Assembly: GCA_020466095.1 (NCBI GenBank)
Contig: CM035808.1
Coordinates: 29,834,959-29,898,958 of the forward strand
Length of the DNA: 64,000 nt
Direction of reading: 5' to 3'
Source of the DNA: Chlorops oryzae
Taxonomy: Eukaryota; Arthropoda; Insecta; Diptera; Chloropidae
In this document: positions 48,099 to 58,845 of the stretch, in pieces
Position numbering within the stretch: the stretch's first letter is position 1
How the letters are laid out: every line of letters begins with the position of its first letter
Made by a program: the position numbers and the translations under genes
The notes under the pieces: generated by a model
What the model was told of the DNA's origin: nothing
Databases searched by the model: none
The model's input: only the letters and a program-made list of their open reading frames with translations

Positions 48099-48876
48099 TA
48101 GGGATTCCAATCCCGGGATCCGGGATCCCGGATCCGGGATCCCGGACGTTTTCTAGTCCCGAAAATCCCGGGATTAGTCTTCGTTAGTCCCGGGGCATTT
48201 TTGCAATAATTTTTAACTGTCGAGGTAGAAATATCGAAATATAATCAGATGAAAATGCTTTAAGATATAACGTTGCAAGTGGTGTAATACGTTAGTGGAC
48301 ATAAAAATCTATACGATGGTTATTTTTGTACGTTTAGTACATTAAATGCGATAACTACATGTTTTACGTAGCTGCAGTGTTGTTAAATGTAGGTACAATT
48401 CCCTCACGACTTTGACAGCTGGGTTTGGTGGTAAACGAAAAAACTGATTAGAAAATAATTTGATTTGTGAGAGAAAATTGATTTTTGTATTTTAAACCAT
48501 TAAAATACGCAGTCGCCAGACTATTGTAATTCAGCTATGATAATGCAAATATAAGTAAATAAAATCGTAAGGATTTTTGTAGGGAAAAATTTGTGTAAGC
48601 AAAGGAAAAAGTAGTGACTTTTTGGGGCTGTGTAGGGAATATCAGAAAAAGAATTTAACATCACTGATTCAGCTGTTATGCTTCAAATAACTGGAATGTT
48701 ATTAAGTTTTTGTTTTTTTTTTATTATTGTTAATGTGAAACATAGCTCAAATAAAAAAAATTTATTCGTTTTAAGCATTCTTTCTAATCCCGGGACCGAT
48801 CCCGGGATCCCGGGATTGAAATTTTGGAATCCCGAAATCCGGATTGGCATTTTGGCCATTTTTTGGAATCCCCCTA
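48099..48876. mobile_element. Element with CCCGGGATCC-rich ends, between the two units
   Basis: The left end is TAGGGATTCC, then tandem ATCCCGGGATCCGGG blocks to 48196. The right end, reverse complemented, is TAGGGGGATTCC, then ATCCCGGGATCCCGGG blocks near 48788-48820. The middle is AT-rich and non-coding. TAGGG-type ends would suit a hAT element, but the flanks (CCCACAGT, CTTCAATA) show no convincing 8-bp duplication. Confidence 0.5.
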
Positions 48877-48936
48877 CTTCAATATCACACTAGCAATTAA
48901 TCTCTTCCAATGGAACCGTCAATTTCCTGGCAATCG

Positions 48937-50269
48937 AAATTTACATTGTTGCTGTCATAAAGGATTGTGTTGGTAAGAAAACAAAAGCTCATGCGCATGC
49001 GCAGCCTGATTTCGTAATTGTTGGGCTGAGCATGGCTTTAGTTTTTCGGTGTGTGTCCTTCGGCATTTGTCATGAATTTTTCATGATTGTCAGTTTGGGT
49101 CTCGGGTTTCAATTTTTTTCTTTTACATTTTTTGTTCATATTGAAGTTTTCGTTTGTAAGTAATTAAAATTTCGCTCGACTCGCCGATTGCTGTGAGTTC
49201 TTCTCACGTTTCGTTTTTCAAATTTTTTTACGTATTTAAAATGTTTATTAGGGTTGAACAGGTGCGTGGTATTGTCTATCGTTTACTGAGATGGATAATC
49301 CATATAAAAATATCAATGATATCAATCTATAAGTCAGCTGGAAGGATATTTTATATACCTATGTACTTAAAATGGGAGAAGCCTAACAGTGAGCTTGTTG
49401 TTTGAAGAAAAAGGGCTCTAAAATTTAGCTTAAAAATCGGTTTTGATCACATATTTAATTTTCCCATCTTATTTACAAAAAATTTATTAGAGATATGGGG
49501 TACCAAAATTAAAGGAAATCGATCCAGTATTTTGAATAAAATAAAAAAATTTGGTGTTAATTGGACACTTTTCATTCCAAAATGCTTCCAAAGTAGAAAA
49601 AATTGAATTTTTTTTTTTAGAATTTTTCACTTTGACCGTTTATTTTTCATTCAGTGGGAAATTTTTACCATCAATTTAATTGCCTAAAAGCACATACAAT
49701 TGATTTCAAACTGTATTTAAGTTTTATTTTTTACGATGAACCATTATCGTGGGAGAGTAAATTTTCTCGACTTACTGCCTAAAAATTTAAGGCCCTATAA
49801 TCCTCATTCATTGCACACCCAAACCCTCCGTCCATACGATTTATTGTTAGTTCTGACCTCCTCTATCAGCTCCCGAGCGTTGACCTTCACAAACGTAACA
49901 CCCTGATATATAAATAATGATTTTTTATATATAATATATATATCATATAATCATGAATGAGTCCATTATCTTAAATATGTTAAATCGAGTAGTGTCGGTT
50001 TAAAAACTAAAGTGTAAATTTTCAAGCATATTCTTTTTTTTTCAGGCCGGTTTAACTTAATCACATACTTTTTGTATATTTGAATTTTTCAAAAATTTTA
50101 ATAGAAAATTTAATGGTTTAAGCTTCATAAAGACTATCATTTATATGTTTAAACCCTTCAGTATAAATTTTTGAATCGCTTGCAAAAGTCAGAATGAAAA
50201 GGTTAAATTTTTGGGCTTGAGCAATTAAACTCAGAATATTGTAAAATGTTCTCATAAATCCCCCACAGT
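48937..50269. repeat. 1.33-kb repeat unit B, uninterrupted
   Basis: Co-linear with unit A (45474-48098) but lacking the mariner. Its sequence around 49900-49910 (ACACCCTGATATATAA) is the empty-site counterpart of the mariner insertion. The reverse complement of that end, ACAGGGTGTTACGTTTG in unit A, looks like a transposon terminus. It carries a TGCGCATGCGCA palindrome at 48992-49003. Confidence 0.85.
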
Positions 50270-51029
50270 AGAATGGGGCTCAAATCGGCTCAAACTGGCT
50301 CAAAAAATAACGAAAATGCTAAATTGAAAAATGATGTTAAGAAGCTCAAGAAAAAATGCCAAAAAAGTTCAAAAAGTATTACCGAAATGACAACTTTAAG
50401 TTGTAACGAAAATGGGTACAAGGATTACTGCCACGCAAAACGAAAAGAAATAAAAAAAATAAACAAAAAAGCGCAAATAAATAACACCTTCAAAAGAAAA
50501 AAAATTAAAAAAAATAACGAAAAACATCACAAAATACTGCAATTCAATGCAATTCAGGTCATCTTAAGACCCACATACGTTATTGACACACTCAGAGTCC
50601 GTGCCGCAAAAGTCCACTTAAATACGTTTCAGTGTCTGGACTTTTGAGCGGTTAATTAAATACTCGAGCCGCTGTTATCAATCAGAGTGTATTAACAGTT
50701 TTTTGTTAACGTTCCTTTTTTTGCGATTTGATTTTCAGGCCGAAAATGCAAAACAAAAACGAAACAAAAAAGAAAAGAAAACTTGAATTTTTTCAATTTC
50801 AGAATCGGAGGAATGTGGCATTTAGTTTTTGGCCCTCTCGGCCGTAGTAGAGTGCACGCAATTCAGCGAGGCATTTTCCATTTTTGAGTTTATATTTATT
50901 TTTCAGAAATTGCATCTGCTACATTTACTCGTTTATTTTTTTTGTTTTCTATAATTTTTTTGCTTCTCTTTTTTTGGGGTAAGTGCACGTGAAGTCATTC
51001 GAAAGACCAATAGAGACTGCAATTTATTT
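50270..51029. other. No gene seen
   Basis: A Lys-rich frame at 50273-50647 contains tandem CAAACTGGCTCAAA-like repeats at its start and long A-runs. It is not protein-like. Confidence 0.45.
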
Positions 51030-51251
51030 TTAGTGATGCTGCGAATAGGAAAAATGTGAGAAAAAACAAGAAAAGTGAGCGAATCTTAGAAAAAGAACAA
51101 GGATAAAAAGGGGCGAAATTAGCATTGGCTGCCGTTGTGCTTCCTCAAAAAATGCGAGCACTTCTTCTTTGGGGGCACATTGAACTTTTTTAGGTGAACG
51201 ATTCATCGGATCAACAACTGTGGGCATTAACTCATCTTGGCATTCGGGCAT
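51030..51251 (-). CDS. Possible coding remnant or exon, unknown function
   Basis: The first 50 or so residues have a balanced, protein-like composition, unlike nearly every other frame here: MPECQDELMP, then NRSPKKVQCAPKEEVL, then FFEEAQRQP. The frame stays open for ten codons upstream of the Met (VALKFIAQR). After residue 50 it becomes a Phe/Leu/Ser-rich run typical of AT-rich non-coding DNA. Acceptor-like TAG and CAG lie at the upstream end, but no good donor follows. I do not recognise the family. It may be an exon of a minus-strand gene, a gene fragment, or chance. Confidence 0.2.
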   Translation of the reverse strand: MPECQDELMPTVVDPMNRSPKKVQCAPKEEVLAFFEEAQRQPMLISPLFILVLFLRFAHFSCFFSHFSYSQHH

Positions 51252-52079
51252 GCGCTGGGCTATGAACTTGAGAGCTACTCATAAAGGATTTTGAGACTTC
51301 ATTCCGATGAGGCGAATGAAGAGTTGTCACATTCATTTTCACACTTTCTTTTCGCAATAGAGCGACATGAGAAATAATTTAGATTTTTTTTTTTCACCGA
51401 AAAACCAAAAAAAAATAAATAAATTATTAACCCGTTGGTCATATTTTGGTCCGGTTTTTTCTTGACAAACACAAGCGAGCGTCTTATAAATTCGTCAAAA
51501 AAAAACTGTTTTTTTCTTCGGCTATGACTATTGAACAAGTGCAAAACAGCTTGTGACACAAAAAACCAAAGAATTTGGATCACACATTTTATGCTGTCCA
51601 TTTTCAAGGGGTAGGAGAGGGGGAGTGGCGATTTCATGTTTGTATGCACGTTACAATTTTCTTACATTTGACATTAGCTTGTATAAATATGTAGAGTGGA
51701 CAGTTTTTTCCCTCTGTTTTGTGAAACTGAGACTTTTGAGGCGTATGTGGGTGGGTGGAGAGCATGTCTGTGCATATGAATTTTTACGAAATTTCATAAA
51801 TAATTGCAATAAATATTTTTTGTTTATGAAAATGGGCCTTATTTATTCAAATGTGAAATGAGTCAAAAAAAAATTTTTTTTTTAAATGCTTTGTGAATGG
51901 ATAAATGAGGGCGTGCACATTCTAATTGAGACTTACTTTTGATCGCTTATATTTTATACAAACTATTATAATCTGTATATAATACTAATATTTTTCGAAA
52001 TATTTTGGAGTTTTTGCATTCAATAAAGACGGATTTCTAAACGATTATCTTTGAATTATTATCTCAAAATTTCGAAGGC

Positions 52080-52375
52080 GTGAGCACTTTTGAAAAGATT
52101 GTGATTTCGAAATTCCTTTATGTGCATTATGGGTCGTAGTCTTCATGTTGGTTAAAGAGCTTTGAAAATTTTAGTTTTCAAAAATGTTGCTTTAGTCTTT
52201 ATGCCAGTTTTACTTAGTCAAAAAAACCTTTGCTATATTCAAATATTTCAAAAATTTTCATATAAAATTTTATGACTTCCTGGCAGCAGTTCTCCCGCAG
52301 CTATGCCTTAAATTTTCTTGAAGACTATCATTTGAAAGTTTTGGCCTTAATAAAAGTATGAAGTAGAATGAAGAC
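52080..52375. repeat. Dispersed repeat, related to 3' part of units A/B
   Basis: Shares GGGTCGTAG, GAGCTTTGAAAATTTT, TTTGCTATATTCAA, TTCAAAAATTTTCATATAAAA and GACTATCATTTGAAAG with 63165-63400, and more weakly with 47770-48098 and 49930-50269. An old interspersed family of unknown type. Confidence 0.6.
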
Positions 52376-52379
52376 AAAA

Positions 52380-53740
52380 AGCGTCAGGGTGGGCAATGAA
52401 CTATAAAATAACATAGTTCCTTTAAGAATTTGAAGAATGTAAATCACAAAGATTTGAAAGTGATGTGAAGGAATGCTTTTAAAGTATTTAGTCATCTCAA
52501 AACAATCTTTAATCAAGAAGAACGTGCGAAAAATGAACTCAGATCGAAAATATTTTTGGCTAATGATGTCACGAAAATTGATTCGGAAAAATACTAATTA
52601 TTCGGTCACATGATAATAAAGTTTTCAGAGATAAATCAGGATAGTCTCAAATATACCTAATTTACTTCAAGGATGCCATTACATGATTATTGAGTTAATA
52701 ATGAGGAAATATTCGATGTATCATGCCTCACATTGTGTTAAAAGTTCGTATCAATACTTAATATACTATCTTTATGGGAAGAGAATAATGTCTTCCTTTT
52801 TCAGCAAAGTGCAAGTGAATTGAAAACTTTAAGGTAACTTTTCTCAAAATAATTTTTTTGGAGATACCTATGAAATCTTTGAAGTAAATTTAGCGATATG
52901 TAAAAAATTCTTCGCAACGAAAGAAACACATTCCCAAAGGCTGAGATTAGGCTACTCGCATCAATATTGATATTTCAACCCAGAAACCTACTCAGAGCAG
53001 ATAACGTTGCTCAGCCAGTTTCACTCTTAGGTAAGACGGGGTATTGTTTCTAATAATGAAATCGGCTTTGTACCTTCGTTGTCACTACAAATTAAATATA
53101 TGAAAATTTAAAAATTATATCTTTGTTAGAGCTTGAGGTCATAATGGGATTTTCGCTTTTATTTTTGCAATAATTTTTAACCAATATTTCGTCTTCCATT
53201 AATTTTTGATAAATATCAGAACTTTGGCAACAACCTAACGTCACAAAATTCAATCTCTACAACAACCACTGAGCCATTTAAAAGACAAGAGACTCTCCAA
53301 TGTATGTAAGAATGATCACATAATTCTTAGCAACTTCCTGTTTCCTGCTTCAATTTCAACCCATGAGGAGTTGACCAAGTTTTTTATACCTCCAAATCTA
53401 TTTGCCACAAGTCTATATACTTGCAGCAAAAGATATGCAAAAATATGTAAAAGAAATCAACATGAGCAAAAATAAAATCAGCCTACAATCTGATAAATCA
53501 CATTTCGGCAAACAAGTCAACACCTACACATTATTATTTTTTTAGATTTCAAACATAAATCAATTTAAGACTCAACGAGAAAAAAAAAATAAATAAATAA
53601 ATAAATAAAAAGAGCATCAAACATTACACGAACAATTTCATTAAAAAAATCTCTTTTTTTGTTTCGCCATGAATAAATCTTAATTAAAATGTTGAAAAAA
53701 AGAAAAAAAATTAAATTAATTCAGAGATTTGCATATTTCC
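52380..53740. other. No gene seen
   Basis: AT-rich DNA with an (AAAT)n run near 53581-53610. A plus-strand TAG|GTAAGA at 53030/53031 was considered as a splice site and set aside. Confidence 0.45.
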
Positions 53741-54145
53741 CATTCCGATAGATGCACTTGCCTCCTCTCCTCCGCCATGGTGCTTTCAATCGGCTGCGAT
53801 TACCTGCAAATAAAATGCAACAAGCCATTTCGGCATTTGCCGTTTGTCACCGCTTCGAACTCTTTTCGGAGTTGGCCCCGGATTTCTAGTTAGTCGCAGC
53901 GCGTAAAAATTTATTCCGTTTATGGATCACAAGCAGAATCGTTGGCGACTTTGGCACTTTTTTTTCCTCTAACGATGTTTTCATATGTATAAGTTTTTTT
54001 ATTTTTTATTTTTTTTTTTACTTCGTTTTTATATTTTTCGCTGCGGTTTCGAAAGAAAAATGCTCGGCATTCGATTTGTACGGCGTCACGTTCGATGTTA
54101 AACTGACGCGCGCATCGAATGGCGCGTTGCATTGCAAATATTTTC
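53740..54145 (-). promoter_or_regulatory. Promoter- or first-exon-like zone, minus strand
   Basis: GC- and CpG-richer than its flanks. On the minus strand there is an Inr-like TCAGTT (54106-54101) in a GCGCG context. An acceptor-like TTTTATTTGCAG ends at 53804, followed by GTAATC. A CACCATGG start context (ATG 53778-53776) opens MAEERRQVHLSEWE and then stops after 20 codons unless spliced. A TAA just after the acceptor closes the upstream frame, as expected for an initiation codon. No DPE at the right spacing. Suggestive only. Confidence 0.3.
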
Positions 54146-54149
54146 GCTA

Positions 54150-55175
54150 ATTTGAATTTAGTTTGCAGTGAATTCGCAAACCAAAAGAAAAGTTTTTATT
54201 TTTATTTTTATATTGTTTCTTTTTTTTAATTTTCTTTTTGCTTGAACTGCATCGTGTTACACACATGTCGCATCGTGTTAGTGTTTGCCATTAGTTTTTT
54301 TTTGTTTTTTTTTTTGTTTTTTTTTGGGGAAAAAGTGTATGCAATAACAACGAAACTGAGAGCAAATGGTATAATGAACTCAATTTTATTGGTACTTCAC
54401 GGTTAATGGGCACTCATGATTGCGGGAAGCGTAATAAATATTTGATTTTTATATTGACTTGTTACTCTATTAGCAATCGCGTTTATTAATAGTGAGAAAT
54501 GGCATATTAAAAAGTAAAAGTCAATTTGTTGAAATTCGATCGCAGTCAACGGGGAACAAGGAACAGGGAACGGTGAACAGCGATGGCGGTTGTGAGCGTT
54601 CGTTCACTTTCGATTCTGAGTATTGATAGTGGGTACCAATCGAAATGATTTGAAAGCAAGGCGATCAGAAATTGAGAATCGGTACTAAGAATTCATCGTT
54701 TTGTCATGAGCATTTTTTTCGTCATCATTTTTTCAATCATTTTAACCTTGATTCTGTACAACTCCGACGAATTCTTTGAGTTTTTTTTTTTACAAAACAA
54801 AGTTTCACTTACTGTACCCACTAGAGTCTTAAAGTAATCGAATACTTTACAGAGTGCCCGATTCTTAAAAATATCGATTTTGCTGATCGTTAATAGAAAT
54901 CAAAGGGGTAAGGCGGTATTTCCTTGCTCTGACAATATTCTTTGGTGGCCTTCGGAAGTTTTGGTTGAGCATACTTGCTGTGGTTCAAGGATAATGGCTT
55001 CGATCTCTCACAAAGACGACCGGTTTTGTCAAAGAAGAGGGATGTCTTTTTAGCTTAAATGCCTTCAATTGGGATTCTACTTACGACTGTGGGTTCTTTT
55101 CGTTTCTGAACGATCAGTCCAAAGTGAGAGAACTCTTTGGTATTATTTCAATGACATCTAATTTACCAACTCTCA
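54150..55175. other. No gene seen
   Basis: T-rich tracts at 54195-54325. Nothing recognised. Confidence 0.45.
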
Positions 55176-55179
55176 ATCT

Positions 55180-55931
55180 CAGCAGGGTTTATCAGGGTTG
55201 GGCGGATCTTGAAGCACCTAGAACTATGCTCTGAAGGGGTACACATAGGTACATATGTATGTAAATCTTATCAGCATTGGAATCTGAGTCGATAAAGACT
55301 TGTTCGTCTTTGGTTCTGCTTCCGAACAGTGCTGCCAGATCGGTTATGAAAAATTCTGCTAGACTTCGATTCAGTTTCCGCCCTTAATTCAAAAATGACA
55401 GTTTTCTTCTCAGCTAAAAAGTTTTTAAAGACCAATTTTCATTCATTACTATCCGCGATAATGCATTTTTTCCGCTCCCCAATTAAAAAATCAACTTGAA
55501 TTAGCAGAAAATCTGCTGATCTGGCATCCGTGCCTCGAAAATGGCTGAAAAAATCAATTCGAAATTTGATACTTTGGCATGTCGAGCCCAGAGGATGATA
55601 CTAAGTATAAATAAGAACGATACACCCACTGGAACGACCAAAAATTAAATAAATGTGAATAGAGGGCAACCCTAATGACTCGAGAACTATTTCACTGATA
55701 TTTGGCACACGGGTGAAGGACTAGGAGATCCATAGGTATCCCCAAAATAATTGTTGTGTTCCTCCCACAGCCACGGCCTCAAATCATGATTTATTGTTAC
55801 TTCCGCTCGGAATGGGGAAGAAGCTTCAAAGCCGAAGCTTACTTAGGAAGGTTGTCCATCCAGTGCGTCAATCTCGTCGGAAGCTGAGTATATTAAGGTC
55901 GGGGCTAAGCCGACTTTAGCTTTCTTACTTG
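55180..55931 (+). mobile_element. DINE-1/HINE-like Helitron relic, plus strand
   Basis: The 3' end is well preserved: the hairpin GTCGG-GGCTAA-GCCGAC (55898-55914) followed by TTTAGCTTTCTTACTTG, the Helitron/DINE-type terminus. Upstream are TTGGCACACGGGTGAAGGAC and ACTTCCGCTCGGAATGGG, and near 55200 a weak match to the CGGATCTTG..CTAGAAC block of the copy at 58407. Non-coding. Confidence 0.6.
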
Positions 55932-56869
55932 ATTCGCTTTCCAATTGGGCATCAGAAATAGTTTCTCATCAAATTCGAATCGCTCAATCCACACGATTTA
56001 AGCAATGCAATTCTGTCGCATGCAACAATTTCACAATTTATTTTGGTTTTTTTTTACTTTTTACACTTTTACTTTTAATTTCGCTTTCAAATTAGAAAAT
56101 TTAAAAAAGAAAAAAAAAATATATATATATATAAATGTGTATTTATATAAACTAGCGTATAAAGAAAAGAGAGGAGAAAGAAAAAAATGGAAAATGTTTT
56201 CCACGCGAGACGCGATAAAAACTCTCAGTGTCAAATCTATGGCCGTGTGAGTACATTTGCCCCACGCTGTGTGTGCCACAAGCAGCGAAATATGTGTCGC
56301 AGCACATACTGCACATAATGCATACAGCATCCGCATCTCATCGTGCGAGGAGATGTTCATTTGCGATATGATGTTGCTTTGCATTTAATAGCATTTAAAT
56401 CAATAGACATGATGCAAGGAGCGCGTGGCAATCGGTAGCCATGTTAATGTCCATTATAACAAGACGTGCCACCATTGCCTGGCCGAGCCGATTGCGCCGA
56501 TGCCATTGATAGATGACATCTTTAAAGTGTCTGAGGATCAGAGAAGTTAAATGATAGTGAAAATTTAACGATTTCATGCAATGAATGGTGGAAATAATTG
56601 GACGCGTTGTGATTTTCCTCATGGGATCTTAGAGGATGTCCTGATGTATGGTATATAGCAGTGTATGTAGGTACATATGGGATAGGAGAGAATGGTAAAT
56701 ATTCAAGGGAAGATTTCGAAAATGAATTCACGAAATATCTTTGTTATATGATGTAGAGCTAACCTGGCCACCTATAGAGCTTCTTCACCGCCTGCTGTGG
56801 TAGACGTTGAGAGGTTAATCTCTCTTTAAATGAGGCATTGGCAAGAAATATGTGCTACTCTCAAGCTTG
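55932..56869. other. No gene seen
   Basis: A TA/A-rich tract at 56104-56140; no exon recognised. Confidence 0.45.
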
Positions 56870-56880
56870 TATGGAGTTCT
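56870..56880. repeat. Target-site duplication of SINE, left copy
   Basis: TATGGAGTTCT, repeated exactly at 57062-57072. Confidence 0.9.
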
Positions 56881-57061
56881 AAGACGACCTCTGTGCCGCT
56901 GTTGGTTGAGATGCGAACGTTCGAAGCGAGAGGCTCTGGGTTCGACTCCCAGCTAAGGTCATGGAGGTTTGTATAGTATTTTCTATTTCTGTTTATCTTT
57001 GTTTTACCATCATTCGGTATAACAACGGGCCCAAGTGTGTCTAGACTAGACTAACCTAACC
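56881..57061 (+). mobile_element. Complete tRNA-derived SINE, about 181 bp
   Basis: Bounded by a perfect 11-bp target-site duplication. The tRNA-like head (56883-56960) has acceptor strands GACCT/AGGTC that pair, a D-arm-like GCCGCTGTTGGTTGAGATGC, and a perfect T arm, CTGGG-TTCGACT-CCCAG, containing the B box. A pyrimidine-rich spacer follows, then the family 3' domain (CGGTATAACAACGGGCCCA) and a short tail, CTAACCTAACCTA. Compared with 12814-13054 the middle of the body is shorter. The tail shows the starting state of the array at 17230-17590. Confidence 0.85.
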
Positions 57062-57072
57062 TATGGAGTTCT
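57062..57072. repeat. Target-site duplication of SINE, right copy
   Basis: TATGGAGTTCT, identical to 56870-56880. Confidence 0.9.
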
Positions 57073-58406
57073 TAAGCATATTTACTTCGAACCTTTTTCA
57101 CTTCCCTTTTAATTAACATCCTAATTTTCACTGCAGTGCAATTCAAAGAAGTTGTATTTAAAAAAATTTTTTTTGTCAAATATTACAAAATTCTCACTTC
57201 CGCGTTTCGAGGCGATTATATATTGAAAGCGCGAGAGAGAGCGAGAGAGAGAAAATGAGCTCCCCGCAAACGTAACAACAACGTTTAGTCTCTTAAACAC
57301 GCATTAATGGTCAACAGGTCAAAAAAAGCCTATTCACCTATGTTAACCTTTTCCCATTTATCTCAGCAAAAGCATTTTTCCAGCAGCTTCCATTTAGCTT
57401 ATTATGTTGACTTATATGGATATACCATGATACAATAGATTTACTTGTATAATCCGCAACGTTTTCATGCTAACGCTTAAAGTAGGAACTGCTGCACAGT
57501 TAAACTGCAAAAGCTCCACTTCGCATCGACTCCCACAAACTCCACCTCGAATGCATGTAACTACAACATATTCACATTGCCTATGGACACACCATACATA
57601 CATACACACATATATCGGACTAAGGCTCAAGCGGTGGCAGAGTGGTGGCTTGGTGGCGTTTTTGTCACCGATTGTGGATGCCTTTTAGATTTCGTTGACC
57701 CGTACTCCACTATCGTCCTTTAGGCAACGTGTAAAACATGAAAATCGTGAATCGACATCACTTTTTGTCATCTAAGACCATAAAAGACAAAAACGTAAAG
57801 ACAAGAAGAGTAGGAAAAAAGCACACACAAAAAAAACACACACAAAAAATAAGTAAAATGGAAAATGGAAAATAAAATCAAAAGGAAAAACAGTTCGTGC
57901 CAAATCTATGAAATAGAGACGAGTGACTAGGAGAGGGCAAGGGGGGAGAACAGCGCGTGAAATGCAAGCAATTCAACGGAGCCTTATGCATGAAAGGCTA
58001 GGAGCAACTAAGAGTGAAAGTGCAGGATTAGCATCGCCAAATATCGGTCAAAAATATGTTACGACAAAGTTAAGCTACGTTTGGGCAATGTATTCCAAAT
58101 CCGATTCAAAGCACTTCAGTCTCAAATGCACAGAGTCCACACAGCCCAAAACTCAGCAATCCGCACAGTTTCGAGCAGCAAGAGGACGAACGAAGTCAAC
58201 AGCGCGTATGAGTAACGTTTAATTAAGTTGCGAATATAAGATTTGAACTTTGATAGGAATGACCTAAAAGGGGAAAAAATTAAATGAAATGAAAAATGGA
58301 AAGTTGGAAAACTTGACTTGATTATCAAAGGGATGAGAGATTCCCGAAGATGCGACAATATTTTTTATTTCTTTATTTTTGTTGCAATTTTTCTCTTTTA
58401 TTTTTA
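57073..58406. other. No gene seen
   Basis: 57905-58220 is GC-richer with open frames but no recognisable protein. Otherwise AT-rich. Confidence 0.4.
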
Positions 58407-58845
58407 TACCCAGCGTAAGCAGGGTAGGTATATTCGGTTTTTGCGGATCTTGTAACCGCTAGAACAAATATATATATTCTTGATGAGGATCGAAAACTGA
58501 ATCGATTTAGATATGTCCGTCCGTCCGTGGTCGGATCGCCTTATAAACGGCTGGACCAATCACGTCAAAATTTGGCACACAGAAATTTTGGGCTTCGAGA
58601 AAGATCCTAAGTGAAAATGGCTGCGATATCCGCCCACTGCCATGCCCATTAATGGAGAGTTTTTGTAACTTTCGAAAAAAAAAGCGTAGGAGCTTCAAAT
58701 TCGAAACATATCTCGACCAAGAGAAATGAAAGGTCCACGGAAAAAAATGATAACTTCCGCCCACAAACATAAAAATTGTCTAATTTCCGTTCGGAAAGGC
58801 AAAACATAGTGCGCCAATATATTGGGGAGGCTGGGTATGGCAATG
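58407..58845 (+). mobile_element. DINE-1/HINE-like Helitron copy, plus strand
   Basis: Begins TTTATACCCAGCGTAAGCAG, then CGGATCTTGTAACCGCTAG, TATATATATTCTTGATGAGG, ATCGATTTAG and ATGTCCGTCCGTCC, followed by ACCAATCACGTCAAAATTTG: the ordered core blocks of DINE-1-type elements. It ends near GGGGAGGCTGGGTATGG. No coding capacity. Best preserved core in the window. Confidence 0.75.

Noticed and set aside
53010..53040. Plus-strand TAG|GTAAGA at 53030/53031 as a recursive splice site
   Set aside because: The upstream tract is not pyrimidine-rich enough and it lies on the opposite strand to the two strong sites.
57923..58222. 99-codon plus-strand frame with mixed composition
   Set aside because: No good start context, no recognised domain, and immediately followed by AT-rich DNA. 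Too weak to call.
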